Shown one piece after another: positions 8,213-16,260 of a DNA stretch of 38,738 nucleotides. The stretch is from Xanthobacteraceae bacterium (GTDB taxonomy: Bacteria > Pseudomonadota > Alphaproteobacteria > Rhizobiales > Xanthobacteraceae): contig SHVN01000015.1 in NCBI GenBank assembly GCA_009694215.1, positions 1 through 38,738 of the forward strand, in the 5' to 3' direction. Positions within the stretch are counted from its first letter, which is position 1. Each line of letters begins with the position of its first letter. Made by a program: the position numbers and the translations under genes. The notes beneath the pieces are model-generated. The model searched no databases. It worked only from the letters and a program-made list of their open reading frames with translations, and was not told the DNA's origin.

Positions 8213-8295
8213 CGATGTCCGCTACGGGTCAAAAGCGAACGTCAGGGCCTCGAATTGCGATGTCCGCTATGCCCCCGAAAATAAACATCCGGCTG
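8213..8295. repeat. Interspersed intergenic repeat with a 12-bp internal direct repeat
   Basis: CGATGTCCGCTA occurs at 8213-8224 and again at 8258-8269. The stretch translates as MSATGQKRTSGPRIAMSAMPPK. I recognise this from spurious ORFs that recur throughout Bradyrhizobium-type genomes and that reflect a dispersed intergenic repeat. It fills most of the 182-bp gap between the monooxygenase stop and the pseudogene start. The lineage recognition is from memory; only the internal repeat is seen directly. Confidence 0.55.
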
Positions 8296-8298
8296 GCT

Positions 8299-9504
8299 TC
8301 AAGCAGCGTAGGCGGTGGGCACAGAAGGCTCTTTGTTCCATTCGCCAATGAGATCGTAGCCCCAGACCCAGTCGGAGTTGCCGTGGACGCTGCTTTTGCC
8401 GGCATCTATCGACTCCTTCTGCGCCGCTGCGTCGCGCATGTGCTTAAAGCGGGCATTAGAGATGGAGAGCCGCTGCACCCCATGCACGCGCGGGACGCGG
8501 ATGCGGCGGAAGTTCGCGAAGGCTTCGGCCGGATCGCGGCAAGCCTCGAGCCAGCGCCCGAGAATATAGGCGTCCTCGAAAGCCTGGCACGCGCCCTGCC
8601 CGGCATTGGGCAGCATCGCATGCGCGGCGTCGCCGATGAGCTGGATGCGGCCGCGGCCCCAGTTCTGCGTAAGCGGCCGCGTGAAGAGGCCCCATTTTGA
8701 GCACTCGGTCACGAGGCTCAGAAGCTTCTCAAGGCGCGGCTCGGGGTTGGGGAAGCTCAACCGCATCTCGTCGGGATAGCCGCGGGTCGACCAGCCTTCC
8801 TCGACCCATTTGTCCGTGTCCTCCTGGGTGACGATATTCACGAGCTTCTTGCCGCGGATGTAATAGGCGAGGAGATGGCAACCCGGCCCGACCCATTGGA
8901 TGCGGCCCCCCGGTTCGAGCACCTCTTCCGGCACGTCGCCGCCGTTCAGCAGCGAGCGCCAGACCATTTGGCCGGTATAGGTCGGATTCTCGTCGCCATA
9001 GAGCACCTGACGGACGACCGAGCGCACGCCATCGGCGCCGATCACGATCTCGGCCTCGACCTCCGCGCCATTGGCGAAAGCGAGCACTATACGGTCGCTT
9101 CGCTCCTCCATTCCGGTCAAACGGTGTCCCAGGTAAATGGCGCTTCGATCGAGCCCGCTTACGAGCGCGTCCAGCAAATCGGCGCGGTGAAAGGTGTAGT
9201 AGGGAGCGCCGTACCGCGCCGCGGCCTTGTGCCGATCGTTGAATTCGAGGAACTCCCCGGTCTGCATGTTGCGCGTGTAGATTCCGGGCGATGTGGTCCC
9301 AACAGCGGCGACCTTGTCGCCAACGCCAATCGCCTGCAGCGCCTTGACGGCTTGCGGGCTGACGTTGACCGCGGCGCCGATCTCGCCCAAAGCCGGAGCG
9401 GTCTCGAAAACCTCCGTCTTCATCCCGAAGGTCTTCAGCGCATGCGCCGCCGCAAGCCCGGCGAGCCCCCCGCCGACAATCGCTATCCTGCAGCTCGATG
9501 ACAT
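8299..9504 (-). CDS. FAD-dependent aromatic-ring monooxygenase (salicylate / 3-hydroxybenzoate hydroxylase type)
   Basis: The 401-aa flavoprotein belongs to the class A monooxygenases that add one oxygen to a phenolic ring using NAD(P)H and O2. Visible motifs are the N-terminal GGGLAG (residues 11-16) for FAD, the mid-protein GADGVRS (DG motif for FAD and NAD(P)H), and the GD motif region IGDAAHAMLPNAGQGACQ. Closest in style are salicylate 1-hydroxylase and 3-hydroxybenzoate 6-hydroxylase; the exact substrate is not readable. ATG 9504 has a strong SD (GGAGGGACG). It lies 34 bp downstream of the tripartite-transporter binding protein on the same strand, so the two are likely co-transcribed, perhaps uptake plus oxidation of an aromatic acid. 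The pair seems to be part of a block inserted between divL and tsaE. Confidence 0.88.
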   Translation of the reverse strand: MSSSCRIAIVGGGLAGLAAAHALKTFGMKTEVFETAPALGEIGAAVNVSPQAVKALQAIGVGDKVAAVGTTSPGIYTRNMQTGEFLEFNDRHKAAARYGAPYYTFHRADLLDALVSGLDRSAIYLGHRLTGMEERSDRIVLAFANGAEVEAEIVIGADGVRSVVRQVLYGDENPTYTGQMVWRSLLNGGDVPEEVLEPGGRIQWVGPGCHLLAYYIRGKKLVNIVTQEDTDKWVEEGWSTRGYPDEMRLSFPNPEPRLEKLLSLVTECSKWGLFTRPLTQNWGRGRIQLIGDAAHAMLPNAGQGACQAFEDAYILGRWLEACRDPAEAFANFRRIRVPRVHGVQRLSISNARFKHMRDAAAQKESIDAGKSSVHGNSDWVWGYDLIGEWNKEPSVPTAYAA

Positions 9505-9538
9505 CGTCCCTCCAGACCCAGGGTACTCACCACGGCCG

Positions 9539-10507
9539 TCAATCGACCGTGACCCGTGTTGCCTCCACGATCCGAGCCCAGAGAAGCTGTTGCTGCGCCA
9601 GGTATAAGGAAAGCTCCTCCGGCGAGGCCGGTCGTGCGAGGGCGCCTATTCTCGAAAAGGCCTCTTTGACTTCGACGCTGGCGAGGGCGCGAGCCACCGC
9701 TTCGCTGATCTGCCGCCTGACGGCGATTGGAGTGCCAGGAGGCGCGACAATGAAATTGATCGATGCAGTTACGAACTGATCGTACCCGCTCTCCACCATG
9801 GTCGGAAGTTCCGGCGCCAGCGCGCTGCGCTTTTCGCTTGTGACGGCCAGTCCGCGCAACTGACCGCCGCGGATATACGGAAGCATTTGCGTCAGGGCTG
9901 AAAAGAACATCTGGACTTCCCCGCCCAAAAGGCCGGTCAGCGCCGGACCACCGCCGCGATAGGGAATGTGGCTCATTTCGATCCCAGCACGCGCTTTCAA
10001 GAGTTCGCCTTCGATATGCGGAAGCGTGCCGACCCCTGCCGAGGCGTACCTCAGCATGCCCGGCTGCGACTTCGCCAAGCTGACCAATTCGGCGACGGAG
10101 TTCGCTTTGACGGACGGATGCACGGCGAGGACTTCGGTGCTCTCCGAAAGGCCGGCAACAGGAGCGAATGTGTCCGACGTGTAACCGGCACTCTTGACGA
10201 TCAGAGGCGCTATGAGAATCGTGCTGGTGCTGCCCATCATCAGCGTATGACCGTCAGGTTCCGCGGCGATGACCGACCGGGCAGCGATCGTGCCCCCGGC
10301 GCCGCCGGGCCGGTTCTCAATGACGATCGGCTGTCCAAGAGCGGCGCCAAATTTGTCCGACAGAAGCCGCGCCATGATGTCCGGAGGCCCGCCCGCGGGC
10401 GAGCCGACAACGAGTTTGACAGGCCGGTCGGGGAAGGCTTGCGCGCTCTCAAAGACCTGCAGCTGCGCAATGAACAGGACCAAGACGCCGGCGATCTTCT
10501 GCTTCAT
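9539..10507 (-). CDS. Tripartite tricarboxylate transporter substrate-binding protein (Bug/TctC family)
   Basis: The 322-aa protein is a periplasmic binding protein of the Bug/TctC type, which captures carboxylic acids for a TctAB-type permease or acts as a sensor. A signal peptide spans about residues 1-24 (hydrophobic VLVLFIAQLQVF, then SAQA before FPDRPV). The mature start PDRPVKLVVGSPAGGPPDIMAR is diagnostic, followed by IVIENRPGGAGG, IPYRGGGPAL and the late APPGTP block. I chose ATG 10507 because GGAGGG lies six bases upstream and a signal peptide follows directly; in-frame codons back to 10690 give a non-homologous leader. No tctA or tctB is present, so this is an orphan binding protein, as is frequent for the family. 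It is probably the first gene of a two-gene unit with the monooxygenase. Confidence 0.92.
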   Translation of the reverse strand: MKQKIAGVLVLFIAQLQVFESAQAFPDRPVKLVVGSPAGGPPDIMARLLSDKFGAALGQPIVIENRPGGAGGTIAARSVIAAEPDGHTLMMGSTSTILIAPLIVKSAGYTSDTFAPVAGLSESTEVLAVHPSVKANSVAELVSLAKSQPGMLRYASAGVGTLPHIEGELLKARAGIEMSHIPYRGGGPALTGLLGGEVQMFFSALTQMLPYIRGGQLRGLAVTSEKRSALAPELPTMVESGYDQFVTASINFIVAPPGTPIAVRRQISEAVARALASVEVKEAFSRIGALARPASPEELSLYLAQQQLLWARIVEATRVTVD

Positions 10508-10642
10508 GTTCCCTCCCTGACAGCACAGGCATCTGACGTCACGAGACGAATGCCAATTCTCAGCAGAGAGCATCGTAGCCAGTTGGGTCCGCGGTTCAAA
10601 TGAGCCTTCGGCCGCGAGCAAGTTGTTGAAAAGCGCGGCTAC

Positions 10643-10757
10643 GGTCATTCTGGGGACGGCCGGAGGCCGGAACCCGGAATCCATAGCCACTGCGTTTCAG
10701 ATACAATCACCGGGAGTATGGATTCCGGATCGCCGCTTCGCGGCGTCCGGAATGACG
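10643..10757. repeat. Palindromic short element with GTCATTC / CCGGAATGACG ends (copy 1)
   Basis: The left end reads GGTCATTCTGG and the right end CCGGAATGACG, an imperfect terminal inverted repeat. The right part at 10720-10757 matches the reverse complement of 25541-25578 at 37 of 38 positions. Internally GCCGC-TTC-GCGGC forms a hairpin. It is the first of three copies in this window and lies in the 283-bp gap before tsaE, with no gene in it. It resembles REP/BIME-type or small MITE-like elements. Confidence 0.75.
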
Positions 10758-10790
10758 GCGGTGAGTTTGTCGCCAGACTAAGGAACGCCG

Positions 10791-12347
10791 ATGCTTCCCC
10801 TCAACTCCGGCGGATCGAGCTTCACGGTGGCGCTCGCCAACGAGCAGGCCACGGAGCGGCTCGTCACCGACATCGCCGCCGTGCTGGAGCCCGGCGATCT
10901 GGTGACGCTGTCCGGCGATCTCGGCGCCGGCAAGACCACGTTCGCCCGCGCCATGATCCGCTATCTCGCCGACAATCCGGACATTCCGGTGCCGAGCCCG
11001 ACCTTCACGCTGATCCAGACCTACGACCTGCCGCGCTTTCCGGTAGTGCATGCGGACCTGTACCGGCTCGAAGGGCCGGGCGAGCTTGCCGAGCTCGGCT
11101 TCGACGACCTGCCCCAGGACGCCGTGGTGCTGCTGGAATGGCCGGACCGGGCCGCAGGCTTCCTGCCGCCCGACCGCCTGGATGTGGCCTTCACGCTGAA
11201 CCCGCAGGCCGCCCCCGACGCCCGCAAGGCGCGAATCACCGGCTACGGCGCCTTCGCCGTGCGCGCCGAGCGCATCCCGGCGGTGCGCCGCTTCCTCGAT
11301 GCCAGCGGCTACGGCCAGGCCGAACGGCGGCGTATCCAGGGCGACGCCTCGACGCGCTCCTACGAGCGGCTGTGGTCCGGCGAACAGCGCGCCATCCTGA
11401 TGAACGCGCCGCGGCACCCGGACGGCCCGCCGGTGCGCGACGGCAAGCCCTACAGCGCCATCGCGCATCTGGCCGAGGACATCATCCCCTTCGTCGCGAT
11501 GGCGAACGGGCTGCGCCAGCGCGGATTCTCCGCGCCGCAGATCTACGAGGCCGAGCTTGCCGACGGCCTGCTGATCATCGAGGACCTCGGTCCCGAACCC
11601 GTCGTCACCGGAGATCCGCCGGCGCCGATCGAGGATCGCTACACCGCGGCGGTCGATGCCCTGATCGCGCTGCACAGCCAGGAATTGCCCGGCGCGATCC
11701 CGGTCGCGCCCCATGTGATCCACGCGCTGCCAGCCTACGACATCGACGCCTATCTGATCGAACTCGAGCTGCTGCTCGACTGGTATCTACCGCGGCTCGG
11801 CGTCGCGGTGACCGACAACATGCGCGACGACTATGTCGCGCTGTGGGTTGAGGCGCTGCAGGTGGCGCTCGAAGCCGAGTCGACCTGGGTGCTGCGCGAC
11901 TTCCATTCGCCCAATCTGATCTGGCTGCCCGAGCGGCAGGACATCGCAAGGGTCGGTCTGCTCGACTTCCAGGACGCCATGATGGGTCCAGCCGCCTACG
12001 ATCTCGCTTCGCTGCTGCAGGATGCCCGGGTCAACGTGCCGGAGTTGATGGAGGTTTCGCTGCTCGGCCATTACGTCCGCAACCGCGGCGAAACCGACGC
12101 CAGCTTCGATCCGGCCAACTTCATCGGTCTCTACGCCACGCTGGCGGCGCAGCGCGCCTCGAAAATCCTGGGCATATTCGCGAGACTCGATCGCCGCGAT
12201 GCTAAGCCGCAGTACATCCGACACATCCCGCGGATATGGGGCTATCTGCAGCGCTCGCTGGCGCATCCAGCGCTGGCGATGCTGCAGGACTGGTACAGCC
12301 TCAACGTGCCGGCGCCGGAATCCCGGCCGGCGCCGCCGCGAGGCTAG
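10791..12347 (+). CDS. tsaE: Fusion of TsaE (tRNA t6A ATPase) with AmgK-type sugar kinase
   Basis: The 518-aa protein joins two activities. Residues about 10-150 are TsaE, the ATPase needed by TsaBCD for t6A at position 37 of ANN-decoding tRNAs, with Walker A GDLGAGKTT (42-50) and the family blocks SPTFTLIQTY and HADLYRL. Residues about 170-510 are an aminoglycoside-phosphotransferase-fold kinase, with the catalytic loop LRDFHSPNLIW (about 368-378) and the metal-binding LLDFQD (about 390). With murU directly downstream, the kinase half is best read as AmgK, which phosphorylates the anomeric carbon of MurNAc/GlcNAc in peptidoglycan recycling. The fusion is known in alphaproteobacteria. The two halves have no obvious shared pathway. 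The start at 10791 has no strong SD, but TsaE homology begins within about ten residues. Confidence 0.93.
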   Translation: MLPLNSGGSSFTVALANEQATERLVTDIAAVLEPGDLVTLSGDLGAGKTTFARAMIRYLADNPDIPVPSPTFTLIQTYDLPRFPVVHADLYRLEGPGELAELGFDDLPQDAVVLLEWPDRAAGFLPPDRLDVAFTLNPQAAPDARKARITGYGAFAVRAERIPAVRRFLDASGYGQAERRRIQGDASTRSYERLWSGEQRAILMNAPRHPDGPPVRDGKPYSAIAHLAEDIIPFVAMANGLRQRGFSAPQIYEAELADGLLIIEDLGPEPVVTGDPPAPIEDRYTAAVDALIALHSQELPGAIPVAPHVIHALPAYDIDAYLIELELLLDWYLPRLGVAVTDNMRDDYVALWVEALQVALEAESTWVLRDFHSPNLIWLPERQDIARVGLLDFQDAMMGPAAYDLASLLQDARVNVPELMEVSLLGHYVRNRGETDASFDPANFIGLYATLAAQRASKILGIFARLDRRDAKPQYIRHIPRIWGYLQRSLAHPALAMLQDWYSLNVPAPESRPAPPRG

Positions 12348-12359
12348 AGCGAGAGCGCA

Positions 12360-13082
12360 ATGGCGAAATCCCCCCGTACCGCCATGGTGCTCGCCGCAGG
12401 CCTGGGCGAGCGCATGCGGCCGCTGACCGACCGCATGCCGAAGCCGCTCGTTCCGGTAGCGGGCAAGCCGCTGATCGATCATGTGCTCGACCGCCTCGCG
12501 GACGCGGGCGTCGAACGCGCGGTGGTCAACGTGCATTACCTCGCCGACCTGATCGAACGCCATCTCAAAGACCGGACCGGACCGCAGATCGTGATTTCGG
12601 ACGAGCGCGACAAGCTGCTCAACACCGGCGGCGGCGTGGTCAAGGCGCTGCACGCGATTGGCGGCGAGCCGTTCATCCACGTCAATTCCGACACGATCTG
12701 GATCGACGGGGTGAAGCCCAATCTGGAGCGGCTGGCGGAGGCGTTCGATGCGGCCCGCATGGACGCGCTGCTGCTGCTGGCTCCCGCCACCTCCAGCATC
12801 GGCTACGCCGGCCGCGGCGACTACGTCATGGCGGCCGACGGGCGGCTCAAGCGGCGCGCCGAGCGCGACGTCGCGCCCTTCGTCTATGCCGGCGCGGCCG
12901 TGTTGCGGCCGGAGCTGTTCAAGGACGCGCCCGGCGGGGCCTTCCCGCTGACCGCGCTGTTCGACCGCGCCGAGGCCCAAGGCCGGCTGCACGGATTGCG
13001 CCTCGAAGGCGTTTGGATGCATGTCGGCACGCCCGACGCCATTTCCGAGGCCGAGGCCGCGATCAAGGCGAGCACGGCGTAG
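12360..13082 (+). CDS. murU: MurU-type nucleotidyltransferase (MurNAc-1-phosphate uridylyltransferase)
   Basis: The 240-aa protein has the nucleotidyltransferase signature AAGLGERMRPLTDRMPKPL at residues 12-30, then NTGGGVVKAL and FIHVNSDTIW (the metal-binding Asp). Length and the hexapeptide-free C-terminus fit MurU, which turns MurNAc-1-phosphate from AmgK into UDP-MurNAc, bypassing MurA/MurB. It begins 12 bp after the tsaE-amgK stop, so the kinase and uridylyltransferase are in one operon, which supports the assignment. A mannose-1-phosphate guanylyltransferase-like role is the main alternative and cannot be excluded by motif alone. Confidence 0.88.
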   Translation: MAKSPRTAMVLAAGLGERMRPLTDRMPKPLVPVAGKPLIDHVLDRLADAGVERAVVNVHYLADLIERHLKDRTGPQIVISDERDKLLNTGGGVVKALHAIGGEPFIHVNSDTIWIDGVKPNLERLAEAFDAARMDALLLLAPATSSIGYAGRGDYVMAADGRLKRRAERDVAPFVYAGAAVLRPELFKDAPGGAFPLTALFDRAEAQGRLHGLRLEGVWMHVGTPDAISEAEAAIKASTA

Positions 13083-13158
13083 GCACCGCTGGCCTTATCA
13101 ACAGCAGCGCATATCTGTGGCGGCCCGGCGAATACCGGATCGCACGCATGCGCCGGCG

Positions 13159-16100
13159 ATGACACAATGCGTCACCATGGCCTCTGAACCGCGCGTCTTC
13201 ACCATTCCGGCTTCGGCGCCATTTCTGCCGACGCTGATCCAGGCGTTGATGGAGGACCGGCTCGGCCTCGGCTTCAAGCCCGGCGGCGATCCGCTGGCGC
13301 TCGCCTCGGCGACAATCTATCTGCCAACCCGCCGCGCCTGCAGGCTAGCGCAGAAGATCTTTCTCGACGTTCTGAAGTCCGACGCCGCGATCCTGCCGCG
13401 CATCGTGCCCGTGGGCGACGTCGATGAGGACGAACTTGCCTTCGCCGAGGCGGCGGCGGGCGATCCCGGCGGCACGGCGCTCGATCTGCCGGACGCGCTC
13501 ACGGGACTGGCGCGCGCCGCGCCGCTCGCGCAGATCATCCTGAAATGGGCGAACACGATCGCCCCGCGCGACAGCGAGCAGGCGCCGCTCATCGCCAACA
13601 GCCCCGTGGCGGCGCTCGCGCTCGCGCAGGACCTCGCGCGGCTGATGGACGACATGGCAACCCGGCAGGTGAGCTGGGACCGGCTCGACAATCTGGTGCT
13701 GCACACGCGCGCGGATCTCGATCCATATTGGCAGCATACGCTCGAGTTCCTGAAATTCATCCGCACGCACTGGCCCGCCATCCTCAAGGAACGGGGCTAC
13801 ATCGAGCTGGCCGAGCGCCGCGACATCCTGATCACGGCGGAGGCAAAGCGGCTTGCGACCAGCACGGGCCCGGTGATCGCGGCGGGCTCCACCGGCTCGA
13901 TCCCGGCGACCGCGACGCTGCTCGCCACCATCGCCCGGTTGCGGCACGGCGCGCTGGTGCTGCCCGGCCTCGACACCGACCTCGACGACGCTACCTGGAC
14001 GATGATCACGAGCCGCGACGGCGAGACCGAGGCCACCCACGGCCATCCGCAGTTCGCCATGTCGGCGCTACTGCAAAAAATCGGCATCGTCCGCGAGTCC
14101 GTCAAAGAGCTGGGCGGGCCGAAGCCGCATGGCCGCGAGCGCATCGCATCGGAGGCGCTGCGGCCGGCCGCCGCGAGCGGCCTCTGGCAGCAGCGGCTGA
14201 CGGCGCCCGATTTCGCAGCTCATGCCGACACCGCGCTCCAAAGCATCGCGGTGATCGAGGCCGCCAACGCCGAGGAAGAGGCGCTGGCCATTGCCGTCGC
14301 GCTGCGCGAGGCGATGGAGGACAAGACAAAGACCGCGGCGCTGGTAACGCCCGACCGCGCGCTCGCCCGCCGCGTGCTGGCGGCGCTGGCGCGCTGGAAC
14401 GTGCCGGTCGACGATTCCGGCGGCGACGCATTGCCCGACACGCCGGCCGGCGTGTTCGCCCGTCTCGCTGCCCAGGCCGCGCTGGAGGGGCTTGCACCGG
14501 TGACGCTGCTCGCCCTGCTCAAGCATCCGCTGTGCATGCTCGACGCGGCGGCGGTGTCGACACTCGAGCGCGCGATCCTGCGCGGCCCACGGCCCAGGCA
14601 TGGCACGGCGGGACTCGACCATGCGCTGCGGACCTTCCGCGACGAGTTGGCAAAATTCCACCGCCGGGAGCCTTCGTCGCTGCACCATACCGATCCGCGC
14701 ACCGCGATCACCGATTCGGAATTCAACGCCGCTGTCGATGTCGTGGCGGCGCTCAAGACCGCGCTGGCGCCGCTGGAATCGCTGCCGCAGGACCGGCAAT
14801 CCTTCGCGGATATCGCCGCCCGCCATGCGCAGGCGATCCAGGCACTCGGGGGCATTACCGAGGATATCGCCAAGGCGTTCGACGACATTGCCGAAGCGGG
14901 CGCGCTCCTGATCGAGCCGCGCGACTATCCCGAGCTGTTCCACGCCGCCATCGCCGACCGCCCGGTGCGGCGGCCCGAGAAGGACGTGCGGGTGCGCATC
15001 TACGGCGCGATCGAGTCGCGCCTGCAGTCGGTCCACCGCGTGGTGCTGGGCGGCCTCGTCGAGGGCGTATGGCCACCGGAGACGCGCGGCGATCCCTGGC
15101 TCAGCCGGCCGATGCGCCACGAGCTCGGCCTCGACCTGCCGGAGCGGCGGATCGGGCTGTCGGCGCACGATTTCGCGCAGGCGCTCGGCGCGCCGGAGCT
15201 GATCCTCACCCGCGCGGCAAGGCAAGGCGGCGCGCCGACCGTCGCCTCGCGCTTCGTGCAGAGGCTTGCCGCGGTCGCGGGCGAGAAACGCTGGGACGCG
15301 GCGCTCGGTCGCGGCGCCCGTTATGCGGCGCTGGCCCGGAAGCTCGACGAGACCGTCACGTCGAAATCCGTCGACAGACCCGCGCCCATGCCGCCGCTCG
15401 CGGCACGGCCGCACCAGCTCAGCGTCACCGAGATCGAGCACTGGCTGCGCGATCCTTACACGATCTACGCCAAACACGTTCTCAAGCTTCAGCCGCTGGA
15501 CGACATCGACACGCCGCCGGGCGCTGCCGATCGCGGCACGGTGATCCACGAGAGCATCGGCGAATTCGCCAGGACCTACGCCAAGGCGATGCCCGACGAT
15601 CCGGTGGCGGCCATGACCGCAATCGGCACCCATCATTTCGCGCCGCTATCGGCCTATCCCGAAGCGCGGGCGTTCTGGTGGCCGCGATTCCTCCGCATCG
15701 CCGAATGGTTCGCGCACTTTGAAACCACGCGGCGCGCCAACCTTTCCCGGTTCGATGCCGAGATCGGCGGCAGCATCGTGATTCCGTTCGGCGGTCGGGA
15801 ATTCAAGCTGACCGTGCGCGCCGACCGTATCGAATGCCTGTCCGACGGGCGCTACGCCATCATCGACTACAAGACCGGAAAGCCGCCGACCGAGCCGCAG
15901 GTGCGCACCGGAATGTCGCCGCAACTCACGCTCGAAGCCGCGATTCTGCGCGGCGGCGGCTTCAAGGGAATTCCCGGAGGCGTTTCGGTCGCGGACCTGG
16001 TCTATGTGCGGCTCAGCGGCGGCGCAGAGGCCGGCGAGGAAAAGCCGATCAAGTTCAAGGAAGGTACCGCCGACGAGCACGCCGATCACGCGCTGGCGCG

Positions 16101-16260
16101 GCTGACCGCCTTGGTCGCCAAGTTCGCCGATTCCAATACCGCCTATTACTCGCTGGTGCATCCAATGTGGAAGAACCACTACGGCACCTACGACCATCTT
16201 GCGCGGGTTCAGGAATGGTCGCTCACCGGCGGCGCGGACGAGGACGGAGGCGGCGAATGA
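13159..16260 (+). CDS. addB: Double-strand break repair protein AddB (inactivated-helicase/nuclease subunit)
   Basis: The product is about 1033 aa, normal for alphaproteobacterial AddB. It opens with the conserved VFTIPASAPFLPTLIQAL and has the degenerate nucleotide-binding region IYLPTRRACRLAQ near residue 53. Near residue 900 is a PD-(D/E)xK nuclease core (DRIECLSDGRYAIIDYKTGKPP). AddB pairs with AddA to resect broken ends and load RecA. The iron-sulfur cysteine cluster of Bacillus AddB is not seen, as expected for this branch. The ORF is open further upstream, but homology begins at the ATGs at 13159 or 13177; neither has a clear SD, so the start is uncertain by six codons. The stop overlaps the addA start (ATGA). 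Confidence 0.93.
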   Translation: MTQCVTMASEPRVFTIPASAPFLPTLIQALMEDRLGLGFKPGGDPLALASATIYLPTRRACRLAQKIFLDVLKSDAAILPRIVPVGDVDEDELAFAEAAAGDPGGTALDLPDALTGLARAAPLAQIILKWANTIAPRDSEQAPLIANSPVAALALAQDLARLMDDMATRQVSWDRLDNLVLHTRADLDPYWQHTLEFLKFIRTHWPAILKERGYIELAERRDILITAEAKRLATSTGPVIAAGSTGSIPATATLLATIARLRHGALVLPGLDTDLDDATWTMITSRDGETEATHGHPQFAMSALLQKIGIVRESVKELGGPKPHGRERIASEALRPAAASGLWQQRLTAPDFAAHADTALQSIAVIEAANAEEEALAIAVALREAMEDKTKTAALVTPDRALARRVLAALARWNVPVDDSGGDALPDTPAGVFARLAAQAALEGLAPVTLLALLKHPLCMLDAAAVSTLERAILRGPRPRHGTAGLDHALRTFRDELAKFHRREPSSLHHTDPRTAITDSEFNAAVDVVAALKTALAPLESLPQDRQSFADIAARHAQAIQALGGITEDIAKAFDDIAEAGALLIEPRDYPELFHAAIADRPVRRPEKDVRVRIYGAIESRLQSVHRVVLGGLVEGVWPPETRGDPWLSRPMRHELGLDLPERRIGLSAHDFAQALGAPELILTRAARQGGAPTVASRFVQRLAAVAGEKRWDAALGRGARYAALARKLDETVTSKSVDRPAPMPPLAARPHQLSVTEIEHWLRDPYTIYAKHVLKLQPLDDIDTPPGAADRGTVIHESIGEFARTYAKAMPDDPVAAMTAIGTHHFAPLSAYPEARAFWWPRFLRIAEWFAHFETTRRANLSRFDAEIGGSIVIPFGGREFKLTVRADRIECLSDGRYAIIDYKTGKPPTEPQVRTGMSPQLTLEAAILRGGGFKGIPGGVSVADLVYVRLSGGAEAGEEKPIKFKEGTADEHADHALARLTALVAKFADSNTAYYSLVHPMWKNHYGTYDHLARVQEWSLTGGADEDGGGE

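Noticed and set aside
7949-8295. CRISPR-like array
   Set aside because: The repeats are either contiguous pentamers or only two copies of a 12-mer. There are no spacers and no cas genes.
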